A DNA stretch of 42,734 bases from Alphaproteobacteria bacterium (lineage in GTDB: Bacteria > Pseudomonadota > Alphaproteobacteria > Rhizobiales > Xanthobacteraceae), in contig VAZV01000168.1 in the NCBI GenBank assembly GCA_005884765.1, forward strand, positions 1 to 42,734. Direction: 5' to 3'. Below the pieces are notes generated by a model, which saw only the letters and a program-made list of their open reading frames with translations, was not told the origin of the DNA and ran no database searches. The translations under genes and the position numbers were made by a program. Shown in pieces: positions 7,889 to 16,792 of this stretch. Positions within the stretch are counted from its first letter, which is position 1; each line of letters starts with the position of its first letter.

Positions 7889-9406
7889 ATGGAAGCCTTC
7901 GGATTGCTGCTGCACGGCTTCGCCGTCCTGCTGACGTGGAAGACGCTCGTCCTGATGATGGTCGGGCTTGTGCTCGGCATTTTCGTCGGCGTGCTGCCCG
8001 GGCTCGGCGGCCCCAACGGCGTGGCGATCCTGCTGCCGCTGACTTTCACGATGGACCCGACCTCGGCGATCGTGATGCTGTCCTGCATCTACTGGGGGGC
8101 GCTGTTCGGCGGCGCCATCACCTCGATCCTGTTCAACATCCCGGGCGAGGCCTGGTCGGTCGCGACCACGTTCGATGGCTATCCGATGGCGCAGCAGGGC
8201 AGGGCGGCCGAAGCGCTGACCGCGGCGTTCACCTCGTCGTTCATCGGCTCGCTGGTCGCGGTGCTCCTGATCACGTTCCTGGCGCCGCTGATCTCGTCGT
8301 TCGCGCTCAAATTCGGGCCGCCGGAATTCTTCGCGGTCTATCTGTTGACGTTCTGCTCCTTTGTCGGCTTGGGGCGCGAGGCCAAGCACAAGACGGTGAT
8401 CTCGATGTCGCTCGGCCTCTTGCTCGCGGGCGTCGGCATGGACACGGTGTCCGGCCAGTTGCGCATGACCTTCGGCTCCGCCGAGCTGTTGCGCGGCATC
8501 AATTTTCTCGTCGCCGTGATTGGCCTGTTCGGCATCAGCGAAATCCTGTTGACGATGGAGGAGCGTCTCGCCTTGCGCGGCCACGCCGCCGCCATCAGCC
8601 TGCGGGTGGTGTTGTCGGTCTGGAAAGACCTGCCGAAATACTGGGTCACGTTATTGCGTTCCTCCTTCATCGGCTGCTGGCTCGGCATCACCCCAGGCGG
8701 CGCGATCGCGGCGTCCTTCATGGGCTACAACCTCGCCAAGCGCTTTGCCAAGGATCCCGACAGCTTTGGCAAGGGCCGCATCGAGGGCGTGTTCGCGCCG
8801 GAAACCGCGGCGCATGCATCCGGCACCTCGGCGCTGTTGCCGATGCTGGCGCTCGGCATTCCGGGCTCCGGCACCGCGGCAATCCTGCTCGGTGGCTTGA
8901 TGGTGTGGGGCCTCAATCCCGGCCCGTTGCTGTTCGTCGAACATAAGGACTTCGTCTGGGGCCTGATCGCCTCGATGTATCTCGGCAATGTGGTCGGATT
9001 GATTCTCGTGCTGACCACGGTGCCGATTTTCGCCTCGATCCTCCGGGTGCCATTCGCGGCCGTTGCGCCGATGATCGTGGTATCCTGCGCGATCGGCGCT
9101 TACGCGATCCAGAATGCGATGTTCGATATCTGGCTGATGCTCGGCTTTGGCGTCGTCGGTTACGTCTTCAAGAAGATCGGTATCCCCTTGGCGCCGTTCA
9201 CGCTGGCGCTGGTGCTCGGCAGCCGCGCCGAAGACGCGTTCCGGCTTTCGATGATCGGGTCCGGCGGCGACATGAAAGTGTTCTGGTCGAACGGTCTGGT
9301 TGGTTCGATCACGACGCTGGCGATCCTGCTGCTGTTCTGGCCGGTGCTCGACAAGGCCTTCGGCAGCCTCGGACGGCTGTGGCGGCCGGCGAAGGTGGCC
9401 GGCTAG
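7889..9406 (+). CDS. tctA: Tripartite tricarboxylate transporter large permease (TctA family)
   Basis: 505 residues, the usual TctA length. ATG at 7889 follows ACAGGA. The signature stretch GVLPGLGGPNGVAILLPLT (about residues 33-51) is followed by YWGALFGGAITSILFNIPGE, and a second related half GITPGGAIAASFMGYN with ASGTSALLPMLALGIPGSGT reflects the family's internal inverted duplication. It is the membrane pore of a secondary, ion-driven carboxylate importer working with TctC and TctB. A 200-base non-coding stretch follows before the porin gene, with no obvious rho-independent terminator. Confidence 0.95.
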   Translation: MEAFGLLLHGFAVLLTWKTLVLMMVGLVLGIFVGVLPGLGGPNGVAILLPLTFTMDPTSAIVMLSCIYWGALFGGAITSILFNIPGEAWSVATTFDGYPMAQQGRAAEALTAAFTSSFIGSLVAVLLITFLAPLISSFALKFGPPEFFAVYLLTFCSFVGLGREAKHKTVISMSLGLLLAGVGMDTVSGQLRMTFGSAELLRGINFLVAVIGLFGISEILLTMEERLALRGHAAAISLRVVLSVWKDLPKYWVTLLRSSFIGCWLGITPGGAIAASFMGYNLAKRFAKDPDSFGKGRIEGVFAPETAAHASGTSALLPMLALGIPGSGTAAILLGGLMVWGLNPGPLLFVEHKDFVWGLIASMYLGNVVGLILVLTTVPIFASILRVPFAAVAPMIVVSCAIGAYAIQNAMFDIWLMLGFGVVGYVFKKIGIPLAPFTLALVLGSRAEDAFRLSMIGSGGDMKVFWSNGLVGSITTLAILLLFWPVLDKAFGSLGRLWRPAKVAG

Positions 9407-9606
9407 GCCGGTCTTTGCGTAGCTCCGGGATGCACAAGGATAATTATTGAAATCAAGGTGTTCCGCAATCGATCGAATCCCGAGGACAAGGCACCTTCGG
9501 GGCTGAATATGCCTCAATGTGGCATTTCCGCGACAGCGACTGCTGGTCCGGGAGCGTATGCTTTTCGCGGAATTTCAAGAATCTTTTTGATTGGGGTAGT
9601 TACGCC

Positions 9607-10434
9607 ATGAAGCGAATTTCGATTGGAATTGCCGCGATTGCTTCGCTGTTCACGACGAACGTGTTGGCTGCCGATCTTGCGGCGCGGCCCTATACCAAGG
9701 CGCCACCGCCGATCGTCGAGGTCTATAACTGGACCGGTTTCTATATCGGCGGCAATGTCGGCTATAGCTGGGGCAGGTCGCGCGATGACTCAACCTTGAC
9801 CAATGGTGCGGGGACGGTCCTCTTTGCGAGCTCCGGCCGCTCCGATTTGAACGGCGTCCTCGGTGGCGGCCAGATCGGTTATAACTGGCAGATGCAAAAC
9901 TGGGTGTGGGGTCTTGAGGCCGATATCCAGGCCACGGACGAGAAGGGCAGCCGCTTCTTCACCTGTCCGACAGGTGTCTGTACGCCGACTTTTGGTGTCA
10001 TTGCAGTCTTCCCCGGTCCCGCCGTCCCGGTATCCCCGCTGGATCAGAAGATTGAATGGTTCGGCACGGTTCGCGGCAGGGCCGGCATTCTGGCTGCTCC
10101 AAAAGTGTTGTTATACGCCACTGGCGGTCTGGCCTATGGCGAAGTCCGAACCGCCGAGACGATTGGCGCGGGGCTGTTCGGGTTTTCCAACACCGATACC
10201 CGCGTGGGTTATACCGTTGGCGCTGGCGTCGAAGGTGCGATCGGTGGCAACTGGACTGCCAAGCTCGAATATCTCTATGTCGACCTCGGCAAGACGTCCG
10301 GATCATTACTGACGACGATCCCCGCACTTGGCGGTGGTGTCCTCACCAGCAACTTCAGCTCGCGGATTACCGACAACGTTCTGCGGGTTGGCGTGAACTA
10401 CAAATTCGGCGGTCCGGTAGTCGCGAAGTACTGA
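9607..10434 (+). CDS. Outer membrane beta-barrel protein (Omp25/Omp31-like porin family)
   Basis: 275 residues from ATG 9607, preceded by GGGGTAG. The signal peptide MKRISIGIAAIASLFTTNVLA ends before ADLAARPY. The mature part begins with the family mark NWTGFYIGGNVGYSWG and alternates short amphipathic strands with polar loops. It ends LRVGVNYKFGGPVVAKY, an aromatic C-terminal residue suited to recognition by the BAM complex. Such proteins are abundant eight-stranded-barrel surface proteins of Rhizobiales. The loop with TCPTGVC (about residues 119-125) has two cysteines that could pair. A strong terminator follows. The gene stands alone. Confidence 0.92.
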   Translation: MKRISIGIAAIASLFTTNVLAADLAARPYTKAPPPIVEVYNWTGFYIGGNVGYSWGRSRDDSTLTNGAGTVLFASSGRSDLNGVLGGGQIGYNWQMQNWVWGLEADIQATDEKGSRFFTCPTGVCTPTFGVIAVFPGPAVPVSPLDQKIEWFGTVRGRAGILAAPKVLLYATGGLAYGEVRTAETIGAGLFGFSNTDTRVGYTVGAGVEGAIGGNWTAKLEYLYVDLGKTSGSLLTTIPALGGGVLTSNFSSRITDNVLRVGVNYKFGGPVVAKY

Positions 10435-10458
10435 GTTTCTCCTCCCTCGAAAAACTGA

Positions 10459-10489
10459 AGCCCGGCGTGCGCCGGGCTTTTTTGTTTTT
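10459..10489 (+). terminator. Rho-independent terminator after the porin gene
   Basis: Stem AGCCCGGC (10459-10466) pairs with GCCGGGCT (10471-10478) around GTGC and is followed by a T-rich run to 10489. It lies 25 bases after the porin stop and between convergent genes, so it may also slow transcription coming from the CoA-transferase side. Confidence 0.9.
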
Positions 10490-10526
10490 GCCAGGAAGCG
10501 GACGCCTGCTGACGACCTCGAGTCGC

Positions 10527-11720
10527 TCACACCACCTTGGCCTGCCTCAACTGCGCGACTTCATCGGCGCCGAAGCCGAACTCGGCCAGCACCTCCTCGG
10601 TCTGCTCGCCGAATTCAGGCGGCCGCGCGGCCATCCTGCTTGGCGTGCGCGACAGCGTCACGGGCTGGCCGACCAGGCGGATATGGCGGTTGTCTTCGTT
10701 CGGCACGTCCTGCGCGATGCCGAGATGCCGAACTTGCGCATCCTCGAACATCTGGTCGATCGAATAGATTGGTCCGCAGGGCACGCCGGCGGCGTTGAGT
10801 TCCCTGACCCAGGTCTCGGTCGATTTTTTTTGGGTGAGCTTGTCGATCACGGCGTTGAGCGCATCGCGATTCTTCGAGCGCGCCGGCGCGGTGGCGTAGT
10901 CGGGATTGCCCACGAGTTCGGGCGCACCGATCGTCTGTGCGCAGCGTTCCCAGATCCGCCCTCCCGTAGTGGCGATGTTGATGTAGCCGTCGGAAGTCTT
11001 GAAGACGCCGGTGGGGATGCTGGTCGGATGGTTGTTGCCGGCCTGTTTGGCCACATCCTTTTCCATCAACCAGCGCGCCGCCTGGAAATCCAGCATGAAG
11101 ATCTGGGCCTGCAACAGCGAGGTTTGCACCCACTGGCCTTCGCCGGAGACTTCGCGTTCCAGAAGTGCCGTGAGGATGCCCATGGCGCAGAACAGGCCAG
11201 CCGTCAGATCGGCCACGGGGATGCCGACCCGCATCGGCCCGCCGCCGGGCGCGCCGGTGATCGACATCAGCCCGCCCATGCCTTGCGCGATCTGATCGAA
11301 GCCGGGACGTTTGTGATAAGGCCCGTCCTGGCCGAAACCGGAGATGCTGCCATAGACGATGCGCGGATTGATCTGGCGCAGGCGTTCATAGTCGATGCCG
11401 AGCTTGGCCTTGACGTCGGGGCGAAAATTCTCGACCACCACGTCGGCCTTCGTGGCGAGGCGCTTGAGTACCTCGAGCCCCCTGGGGTCTTTGAGATTGA
11501 GTGTCATCGCGCGCTTGTTGCGATGCAAATTCTGAAAGTCGGAGCCGTGGCGCGGACCGCCCAATTGCTCAGCCCCAGCGTCCTCGAGCAGCGCATCGAT
11601 CTTGATGACGTTGGCACCCCAGTCCGCAAGCTGTCGTACGCAGGTGGGACCCGCGCGGACGCGGGTGAGATCGAGCACGGTGAAGCGAGACAGGGCTTGC
11701 GAAGCACGCGGGACGGGCAT
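10527..11720 (-). CDS. Class III CoA-transferase (CaiB/BaiF family)
   Basis: 397 residues from ATG 11720 (MPVPRASQALSRFTVLDLTR). The frame extends to 11834 but the extra 38 residues look non-coding. Features are the N-terminal Rossmann-like start VLDLTRVRAGPTCVRQLADWGANVIKID, VVENFRPDV, ISGFGQDGPYHKRPGFDQIAQ, where the aspartate aligns from memory with the family's catalytic one, and GGPMRVGIPVADLTAGLF. The enzyme moves CoA between carboxylic acids without a ping-pong glutamyl intermediate. It may act with the neighbouring carboxylate transporter, but they are on opposite strands and separated by the porin gene. The substrate is unknown. Confidence 0.92.
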   Translation of the reverse strand: MPVPRASQALSRFTVLDLTRVRAGPTCVRQLADWGANVIKIDALLEDAGAEQLGGPRHGSDFQNLHRNKRAMTLNLKDPRGLEVLKRLATKADVVVENFRPDVKAKLGIDYERLRQINPRIVYGSISGFGQDGPYHKRPGFDQIAQGMGGLMSITGAPGGGPMRVGIPVADLTAGLFCAMGILTALLEREVSGEGQWVQTSLLQAQIFMLDFQAARWLMEKDVAKQAGNNHPTSIPTGVFKTSDGYINIATTGGRIWERCAQTIGAPELVGNPDYATAPARSKNRDALNAVIDKLTQKKSTETWVRELNAAGVPCGPIYSIDQMFEDAQVRHLGIAQDVPNEDNRHIRLVGQPVTLSRTPSRMAARPPEFGEQTEEVLAEFGFGADEVAQLRQAKVV

Positions 11721-11871
11721 TCGGGGCACTCCAGACGAGATGACGGGACTGGTATAGGTGACCTCCCAACTATCGACAATCCTTTGATGGGCTGCTAGCC
11801 GCTTTCGAGGAATTGAGGGTTGGGAAATTGGCATATCCTCCTAACATCGCCACTGGGATGCGGAGGCTTTC

Positions 11872-13434
11872 TTGAGCGGCTCCCGAGACAGTCGCGCACG
11901 GAGGTTGCTTGCAGGCTGGTCTGCGAATCTTTTTCAGCTCCTGCTCGGCATTACCCAGCAGGTGGCGCTGGTCCCGGTCTTTTTGCACTACCGCTCAAGC
12001 GAGATGCTTGCGGCGTGGCTTGCGCTCTATGCGGCGGGCAATCTCGTGCTGGTGGCCGATGTCGGCCTTCAGTCACGCGCGATCAATCGGTTTCTCTCGT
12101 TCAAATCCTGTGTCGACAGCGATGGGCGGACTGCGGCCTATTACGGTGCGATGCAGCGCGTCTATCTCGGGCTAACGGTTCTCTTGATCGCGTTGGTGCT
12201 GGCGGGAACGTTCCTGTTCCGCCCCGCGAGCGTGCTCGGATTTCACGCCATAGCGGATTTCGATGCCTCGTTCGCCATCATGGTCGCAGGGATGCTGTGC
12301 GTGCTGCCTTCCAACCTCGCGGCAGCCCTTTATCGCGCGCGCGGCCTTTATGGTCGAGCGGTATGGACGCAGTGCGCCGCGATGCTGGTTGCACAGCTTG
12401 GACAACTCGCTGCGATCGTGACAGCGGAAAGCCTGACCACGATCTCTATCGCCTATGCGGCGCCGCAGATAGCGGCGGCCGGCTATCTTGCAATCATCGA
12501 CGTGCGCCGCCTGTTTCCATTCCTGCATCGCGGCGCGCGTGGAGATTGGTCTTGGCACCGGCCTTGGCACTGGTCTCGGCACGGGTCTTGGCACTGGATC
12601 GGGGGGCAGTTCCGCCGCGCGTTCCCGTTTGCCGTCGCCGGAGGTACTGAGGTCGCGCTGCAGAACCTGCCGATGCTGCTCGTGAGCGCCCTTGTTGCCG
12701 ATCGTGTCGCGGTCGCGCAATGGGGACTGACCCGGGTCGTGGCCGGACTCGTGCGGGCACTGTGTGTTCAGGCGACACTTCCTTTGGCAGCGGAGCTCGG
12801 CCACGATTATGCAATCGGTGCAACGCAACGAATGCGGCGCCTCTATGCGCGGGGATCGGTTTTCGTAGCGCTCCTGGCGAGCGTTGTGGTTTCCGGATTC
12901 CTGGCATTTTGGCCGGATTTTTTCTCGCTCTGGACCCAGGGCGCCATTGCCTACGACCCGCTCCTGACATTGACGCTGTTGATTGGCGCCGAGATGGTTG
13001 CACCCGCCATGCTGGCCCTTGGCTTCGCTTATTATAGTGATCGCGGCGAACTCCTCGCCCGGACCAAGGGATTGCAGCTTGTCAGCTTTCTCGTCTTGGC
13101 GCTCGCGCTGACGCCGCGGATGGGACCGTTGGGAACCGCGATTGCCCTCGTCGCGACCGACCTGCTGGTCCAATTCGGCTTACTGGCGCTTATCGTTATC
13201 CGGCAAACGCTGCAGCGACCCGTTCGCCACGTGATTTTCCTGGCCGGGCTGATGGCGCTGGTGACGGCTTTCGGGTGGGCCTTGGGGCTCGCGATCGGCT
13301 CAGCCGTGCCCTGGAGCGGGCTTCCACGATTCGTCGCCGAGTGCAGCCTGTGGCTTGTGGTGATGGCGCTTGCGGTTGCTCCGCTGCGGAGCGGCCGGCT
13401 CCGCGACAGGTTGTCCGATCTTATTCCAAGCTAG
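11872..13434 (+). CDS. Polysaccharide flippase (Wzx-like, MOP/MATE superfamily)
   Basis: 520 residues beginning with TTG at 11872. The start is supported by a strong GGAGG at 11862-11866, five bases upstream. About twelve to fourteen hydrophobic helices run the length. An early amphipathic segment QVALVPVFLHYRS and the middle GLTRVVAGLVRAL fit lipid-linked oligosaccharide flippases. It would move undecaprenyl-linked repeat units across the inner membrane. A loop near residues 225-245 is encoded by a 12-base tandem repeat and is rich in Trp, His and Arg (SWHRPWHWSRHGSWHW), which is unusual for this family. It is divergent from the CoA-transferase and is followed by the aminotransferase and GT4. 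Confidence 0.88.
   Translation: MSGSRDSRARRLLAGWSANLFQLLLGITQQVALVPVFLHYRSSEMLAAWLALYAAGNLVLVADVGLQSRAINRFLSFKSCVDSDGRTAAYYGAMQRVYLGLTVLLIALVLAGTFLFRPASVLGFHAIADFDASFAIMVAGMLCVLPSNLAAALYRARGLYGRAVWTQCAAMLVAQLGQLAAIVTAESLTTISIAYAAPQIAAAGYLAIIDVRRLFPFLHRGARGDWSWHRPWHWSRHGSWHWIGGQFRRAFPFAVAGGTEVALQNLPMLLVSALVADRVAVAQWGLTRVVAGLVRALCVQATLPLAAELGHDYAIGATQRMRRLYARGSVFVALLASVVVSGFLAFWPDFFSLWTQGAIAYDPLLTLTLLIGAEMVAPAMLALGFAYYSDRGELLARTKGLQLVSFLVLALALTPRMGPLGTAIALVATDLLVQFGLLALIVIRQTLQRPVRHVIFLAGLMALVTAFGWALGLAIGSAVPWSGLPRFVAECSLWLVVMALAVAPLRSGRLRDRLSDLIPS
12548..12595 (+). repeat. Four tandem 12-base repeats inside the flippase gene
   Basis: Four degenerate copies of a 12-base unit, GGTCTTGGCACT-like, run head to tail in the coding region and trail into a partial fifth. 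Being a multiple of three, copy-number change would lengthen or shorten a loop without breaking the frame. In another frame the same bases encode Gly-Leu-Gly-Thr repeats, but that frame is not the gene. Confidence 0.9.
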
Positions 13435-13440
13435 CCCGAA

Positions 13441-13462
13441 GCGCTTGACTTGCGCTTGACTT
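13441..13462 (+). repeat. 11-base tandem duplication upstream of the aminotransferase
   Basis: GCGCTTGACTT occurs twice in direct contact. Each copy contains TTGACT (13445-13450 and 13456-13461), resembling a -35 box, one helical turn apart. No good -10 was seen at the right distance, so promoter function is only possible. Confidence 0.7.
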
Positions 13463-13492
13463 GGACTATCCAGCGCTCCAGACGTAAAGGCG

Positions 13493-14611
13493 ATGATGTC
13501 CGACCCCTTCATTCCGATTTCGAAGCCGCTGGTTGGAGCGCGCGAGAAGGAACTCGTACTGGAAGCGCTGGACTCGGGATGGGTATCCTCGATCGGAAAA
13601 TACATCGACGAGTTCGAGGCGAATTTCGCGCGCTACTGCGGAACCGAATACGCCCTGGCGGTGAGCAATGGCACCACCGGCCTTCACCTCGCCCTCGCCA
13701 CGCTCGGATTGGGTCCCGGCGATGAGGTGATCATTCCCGATTTGACGTTCGTTGCGACGGCAAATGCCGTCGCCTATACCGGCGCGAAACCCGTGCTGGC
13801 CGACATCGACGCGGACACGCTGTGCCTCGATCCCGCATCGGTGAAATCGCTGCTGTCGCCGCGAACCAAGGCGATCATGCCGGTGCATCTCTACGGCCAT
13901 CCGGCGGATATGGATGCTTTGACGGAGATTGCCGACGCGCACGGCGTGATCATCGTCGAGGATGCCGCCGAAGCCCATGGCGCGCAGTACAAAGGGCGTC
14001 GCGTCGGAGGCCTCGGCAGATGCGGCGTGTTCAGCTTCTACGGCAACAAGGTCATCACGACCGGTGAAGGCGGTATGCTGACCACCAATGATCGGGAATT
14101 GTATCAGCGCGCGCGGCGACTGCGCGATCATGCGATGAGCCGAGAGCGCCGGTATTTTCACGAAGAACGCGGCTTCAATTACCGGATTACCAATCTGCAG
14201 GCGGCGCTCGGCGTTGCCCAGCTCGAGCGTATCGACGATTTTCTCGAACGCCGCGCCGAGATCATGGGCTGGTACGCCTCGGAGATTGCAACCACCGAGC
14301 GTGTCCGGCTCAATCGGGTGAAGAACTGGGCCAAGAGCGCGTTCTGGATGGTTTGCCTGGAGGTGGACTGGTTTGGGGAATCCGGCAGGGACGCGTTCAT
14401 GCACGCGCTCAAGAGCCGCGGTATTGATTCCCGTCCCTACTTTTGGACGATGTCGTCCCTTCCAATGTACCGGCAGGCACCCCTTCCGGTCGCGGCCAGG
14501 AAAGCGCAGATCGGCGTGAATCTGCCGTCCTTTTACGAACTGACGAAATCCGACGTTCGACGGATCGCGGCCGACGTGAACGAGATACTCAAAGAGATGT
14601 GCCCTGCGTGA
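13493..14611 (+). CDS. DegT/DnrJ/EryC1 aminotransferase, GDP-perosamine synthase-like
   Basis: 372 residues (ATGATG start, GTAAAGG upstream). PLP-dependent sugar aminotransferase: AVSNGTTGLHLALATLGLGP (about 56-75), IPDLTFVATANAVAYTGAKP, VEDAAEAHG with the cofactor-binding aspartate near 157, and SFYGNKVITTGEGGM with the Schiff-base lysine near 186. The wording of these motifs is closest to what I know of Per/RfbE enzymes, which convert GDP-4-keto-6-deoxymannose plus glutamate to GDP-perosamine. The needed substrate is made by Gmd, encoded at 28361-29446. It overlaps the next glycosyltransferase by four bases (GTGA), so the two are probably co-translated. Exact sugar specificity (perosamine or another 4-amino sugar) is inference. 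Confidence 0.88.
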   Translation: MMSDPFIPISKPLVGAREKELVLEALDSGWVSSIGKYIDEFEANFARYCGTEYALAVSNGTTGLHLALATLGLGPGDEVIIPDLTFVATANAVAYTGAKPVLADIDADTLCLDPASVKSLLSPRTKAIMPVHLYGHPADMDALTEIADAHGVIIVEDAAEAHGAQYKGRRVGGLGRCGVFSFYGNKVITTGEGGMLTTNDRELYQRARRLRDHAMSRERRYFHEERGFNYRITNLQAALGVAQLERIDDFLERRAEIMGWYASEIATTERVRLNRVKNWAKSAFWMVCLEVDWFGESGRDAFMHALKSRGIDSRPYFWTMSSLPMYRQAPLPVAARKAQIGVNLPSFYELTKSDVRRIAADVNEILKEMCPA

Positions 14612-15729
14612 CGACGAAGCTGGGCGTTGTTGCGCTCGCCGGACCGGACAACGGCGGCACCTACCAATATACGCTGTCGATGTTGCAGGGCCTGCAACAT
14701 ATAACGGGCTTCGAAATCACCCTCTACGGCGATCCCGCGAACCCGGATTTCACGAAGTTCGGCTATCCGATCCAGCGTTTCGCGGAGTCCCATGCATGGC
14801 AATTGGCGGCTCTGGCCGCCTATCGCCTGCAACTCAAGCTGCCCGACCCGTTGAGATCGCAAGACGTGCTGCTCGCGCCGATTTATTCGCTGGCGCTGTT
14901 GCACACGGCAACGCCGTTTGCCTATTCGCTGCACGATCTGCAGGAGAGCCATTATCCCGAAAATTTTTCGCTATGGCAGAGAATATGGCGCCATCAGATC
15001 CACTCCTGCCTGCTGAAGCGGGCCCGGCGCGTCATCTGCGAATCTCAATATGTGAAGGCTGATATCGTATCTTCCTTTTCCTTGCCCGAACAGCGCATCG
15101 TCGTGATGCCGGCTCCGCCGCAGCGGCAATTCCGGTCGGAGCAAAGCGACGAATATCTCCAGGCCGCTCGCCTCCGGCTGCGGCTGCCGCCAAGATTCCT
15201 GTTTTATCCGGCCCAGTTCTGGGCGCACAAGAATCATCTGCGGTTGATTGAAGCGTTTCGCGGTGTCGTAGGCGAAGTGCCGGACCTGCAGCTGGTTCTT
15301 ACCGGGAAAAAACGCGACGACTACCGGACGGTTATGAACGCGATCGAAAAGTTCGGCTTGAACGAACAGGTTCGTCATCTCGGCTATATCGAGCAGGGCG
15401 ACCTTCAGGCGGTTTATCGGCTGGCGAGCGCATTGGTGATGCCGTCGCTGTTCGAGAGCGTCAGCATTCCGATCTATGAAGCGTTTCAGCTCGGGACCCC
15501 CGTTGTCGCGTCCGCGATCCTGGCGATCCCCGAACAAGTCGGTGACGCCGCGCTATTGTTCGATCCAACCTCTGTGACGTCGATCAAGGACGCCATTCTG
15601 AACGTCGTCAGGAATCCCGAGGCCGCTGCGCTGCGCGCAAAGCGCGGCCGCGACAAGATGTTGGCAATGACGCCGCAGCACTACGGCAATCAATTGCAAG
15701 CCTTGCTGAGCGAGTTGAAGGCTTGCTGA
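14608..15729 (+). CDS. GT4 family glycosyltransferase
   Basis: 373 residues from GTG 14608, which overlaps the aminotransferase stop. GT-B fold: N-terminal LGVVALAGPDNGGTYQYTLS, middle FLFYPAQFWAHKNHLRLIEAF, and C-terminal nucleotide-sugar site PSLFESVSIPIYEAFQLGTP with the EX7E pair. Family members transfer a sugar from a nucleotide donor, retaining anomeric configuration, onto lipid-linked intermediates at the cytoplasmic face. Coupling to a perosamine-synthase-like gene makes GDP-perosamine a plausible donor, by inference. It ends 31 bases before the convergent FkbM gene. Confidence 0.92.
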   Translation: MTTKLGVVALAGPDNGGTYQYTLSMLQGLQHITGFEITLYGDPANPDFTKFGYPIQRFAESHAWQLAALAAYRLQLKLPDPLRSQDVLLAPIYSLALLHTATPFAYSLHDLQESHYPENFSLWQRIWRHQIHSCLLKRARRVICESQYVKADIVSSFSLPEQRIVVMPAPPQRQFRSEQSDEYLQAARLRLRLPPRFLFYPAQFWAHKNHLRLIEAFRGVVGEVPDLQLVLTGKKRDDYRTVMNAIEKFGLNEQVRHLGYIEQGDLQAVYRLASALVMPSLFESVSIPIYEAFQLGTPVVASAILAIPEQVGDAALLFDPTSVTSIKDAILNVVRNPEAAALRAKRGRDKMLAMTPQHYGNQLQALLSELKAC

Positions 15730-15760
15730 GTGATTTGCGTGGCGACGCGGCAATCTCCGG

Positions 15761-16612
15761 CTAGAACTCGAATTTGAATTCTGGAAATCCGGGATGGTTC
15801 GGGCTGTCGAGTTCCGGAACCGGGTATTTCAAGGCGGACGGCGACGGGGGCTGTTCGAAGAAGCGCCTATTGAGAAAAGTAATCTCCGGCGAGATCGGAA
15901 AATGGAACGGCGCCAAGCCGCCCAGATTGTTGCCGTGGATATGCACAATATAGAAATCGCGCTTGATTCTATCGATCAGTGAATTGAATAGCTCGGGGCG
16001 GACGTCGATCTCGTGGAATTCGATCGCCAACGCGACAATGCTTGCCGAGCGTCGGAGCACGTCATCCAGGATGCGATATTCGCTTCCTTCGATGTCCACT
16101 TTCACAAAGATCTGGCATCCCGGCGGCAGTCGAGCAAATGCATCGTCAACGGTGGCGCTGTTGTCCTCGCGGTCATTCCAAATCCTTTGCCTGAAATGGA
16201 TGTTGTCTCCACGAAAGAACCAGGGATAGTCGATCCAGGTGAAGGCCTTGCGCAAGTGGCTTGCCTTCAATCGCGCGGAGAAACGCAGCAACTGACCGAT
16301 CGAGTACCGTAATGCCGTCAGGCTTGTTACGGTGTGGTCGTAGCAGTGCACGGCGGCGCGCGGATTGTGCTTCTTGAAGTCGCGCTCGAACGTCCAGTCA
16401 TGCGAAAGGCCGAATGAAAGCAGGGCATCGGCGGCTTTCACCGCGTGGAGCGGCACGACATATCCACCGTCATTCGGGCTTCCGATACGTGCAAGGGATT
16501 CGCAGGCAACAGGACGAAAATCGGAGAGCTGGACGGGATCTCCGGCTTCGGATTTCACTGTTATAAATGAGTTTGAAGTGCTCACCGCCTCAAAGGCCTT
16601 TCTGCCTGCCAT
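15761..16612 (-). CDS. FkbM family methyltransferase
   Basis: 283 residues from ATG 16612 (MAGRKAFEAV). An alternative ATG at 16669 would add 19 residues, and neither has a convincing ribosome site. The segment LARIGSPNDGGYVVP followed later by IFVKVDIEGSEYRILDDVL is typical of FkbM proteins; KxDIEG(A/S)E is their signature. IVALAIEFHEID follows it. FkbM enzymes O-methylate sugars or polyketides using SAM. Its place between GT4 and a CgeB-like glycosyltransferase suggests methylation of a surface glycan. It is convergent with GT4 and divergent from the next gene. Confidence 0.87.
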   Translation of the reverse strand: MAGRKAFEAVSTSNSFITVKSEAGDPVQLSDFRPVACESLARIGSPNDGGYVVPLHAVKAADALLSFGLSHDWTFERDFKKHNPRAAVHCYDHTVTSLTALRYSIGQLLRFSARLKASHLRKAFTWIDYPWFFRGDNIHFRQRIWNDREDNSATVDDAFARLPPGCQIFVKVDIEGSEYRILDDVLRRSASIVALAIEFHEIDVRPELFNSLIDRIKRDFYIVHIHGNNLGGLAPFHFPISPEITFLNRRFFEQPPSPSALKYPVPELDSPNHPGFPEFKFEF

Positions 16613-16792
16613 TCCGATCAAAAACGACCGGTAACGACGGCACCCCAGTAGCCCCCCGCGCACGAACATGCAATTCGCTGAAAACGGCTGTCGGCCGGGC
16701 GCGACGTTTGGTTCGGCTTGGGCTTGACCACCGGGAAATTCGCCGGTTTGGTCCTTTTCGAAAGATGCTGACAGACCCCGGGGTGCTTGGTT

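Noticed and set aside
7430..8584. Long minus-strand frame of 384 codons
   Set aside because: Antisense to tctB/tctA, rich in Gln, Arg, Glu, with no family motifs; shadow frame.
10056..11798. 580-codon plus-strand frame across the porin end and CoA-transferase
   Set aside because: It runs through the porin end and terminator in another frame and then antisense to the CoA-transferase; no domain pattern.
12172..13173. Minus-strand frame with PRPVPRPV repeats
   Set aside because: The repeat is the reverse reading of the 12-base tandem in the flippase gene; composition is not protein-like elsewhere.
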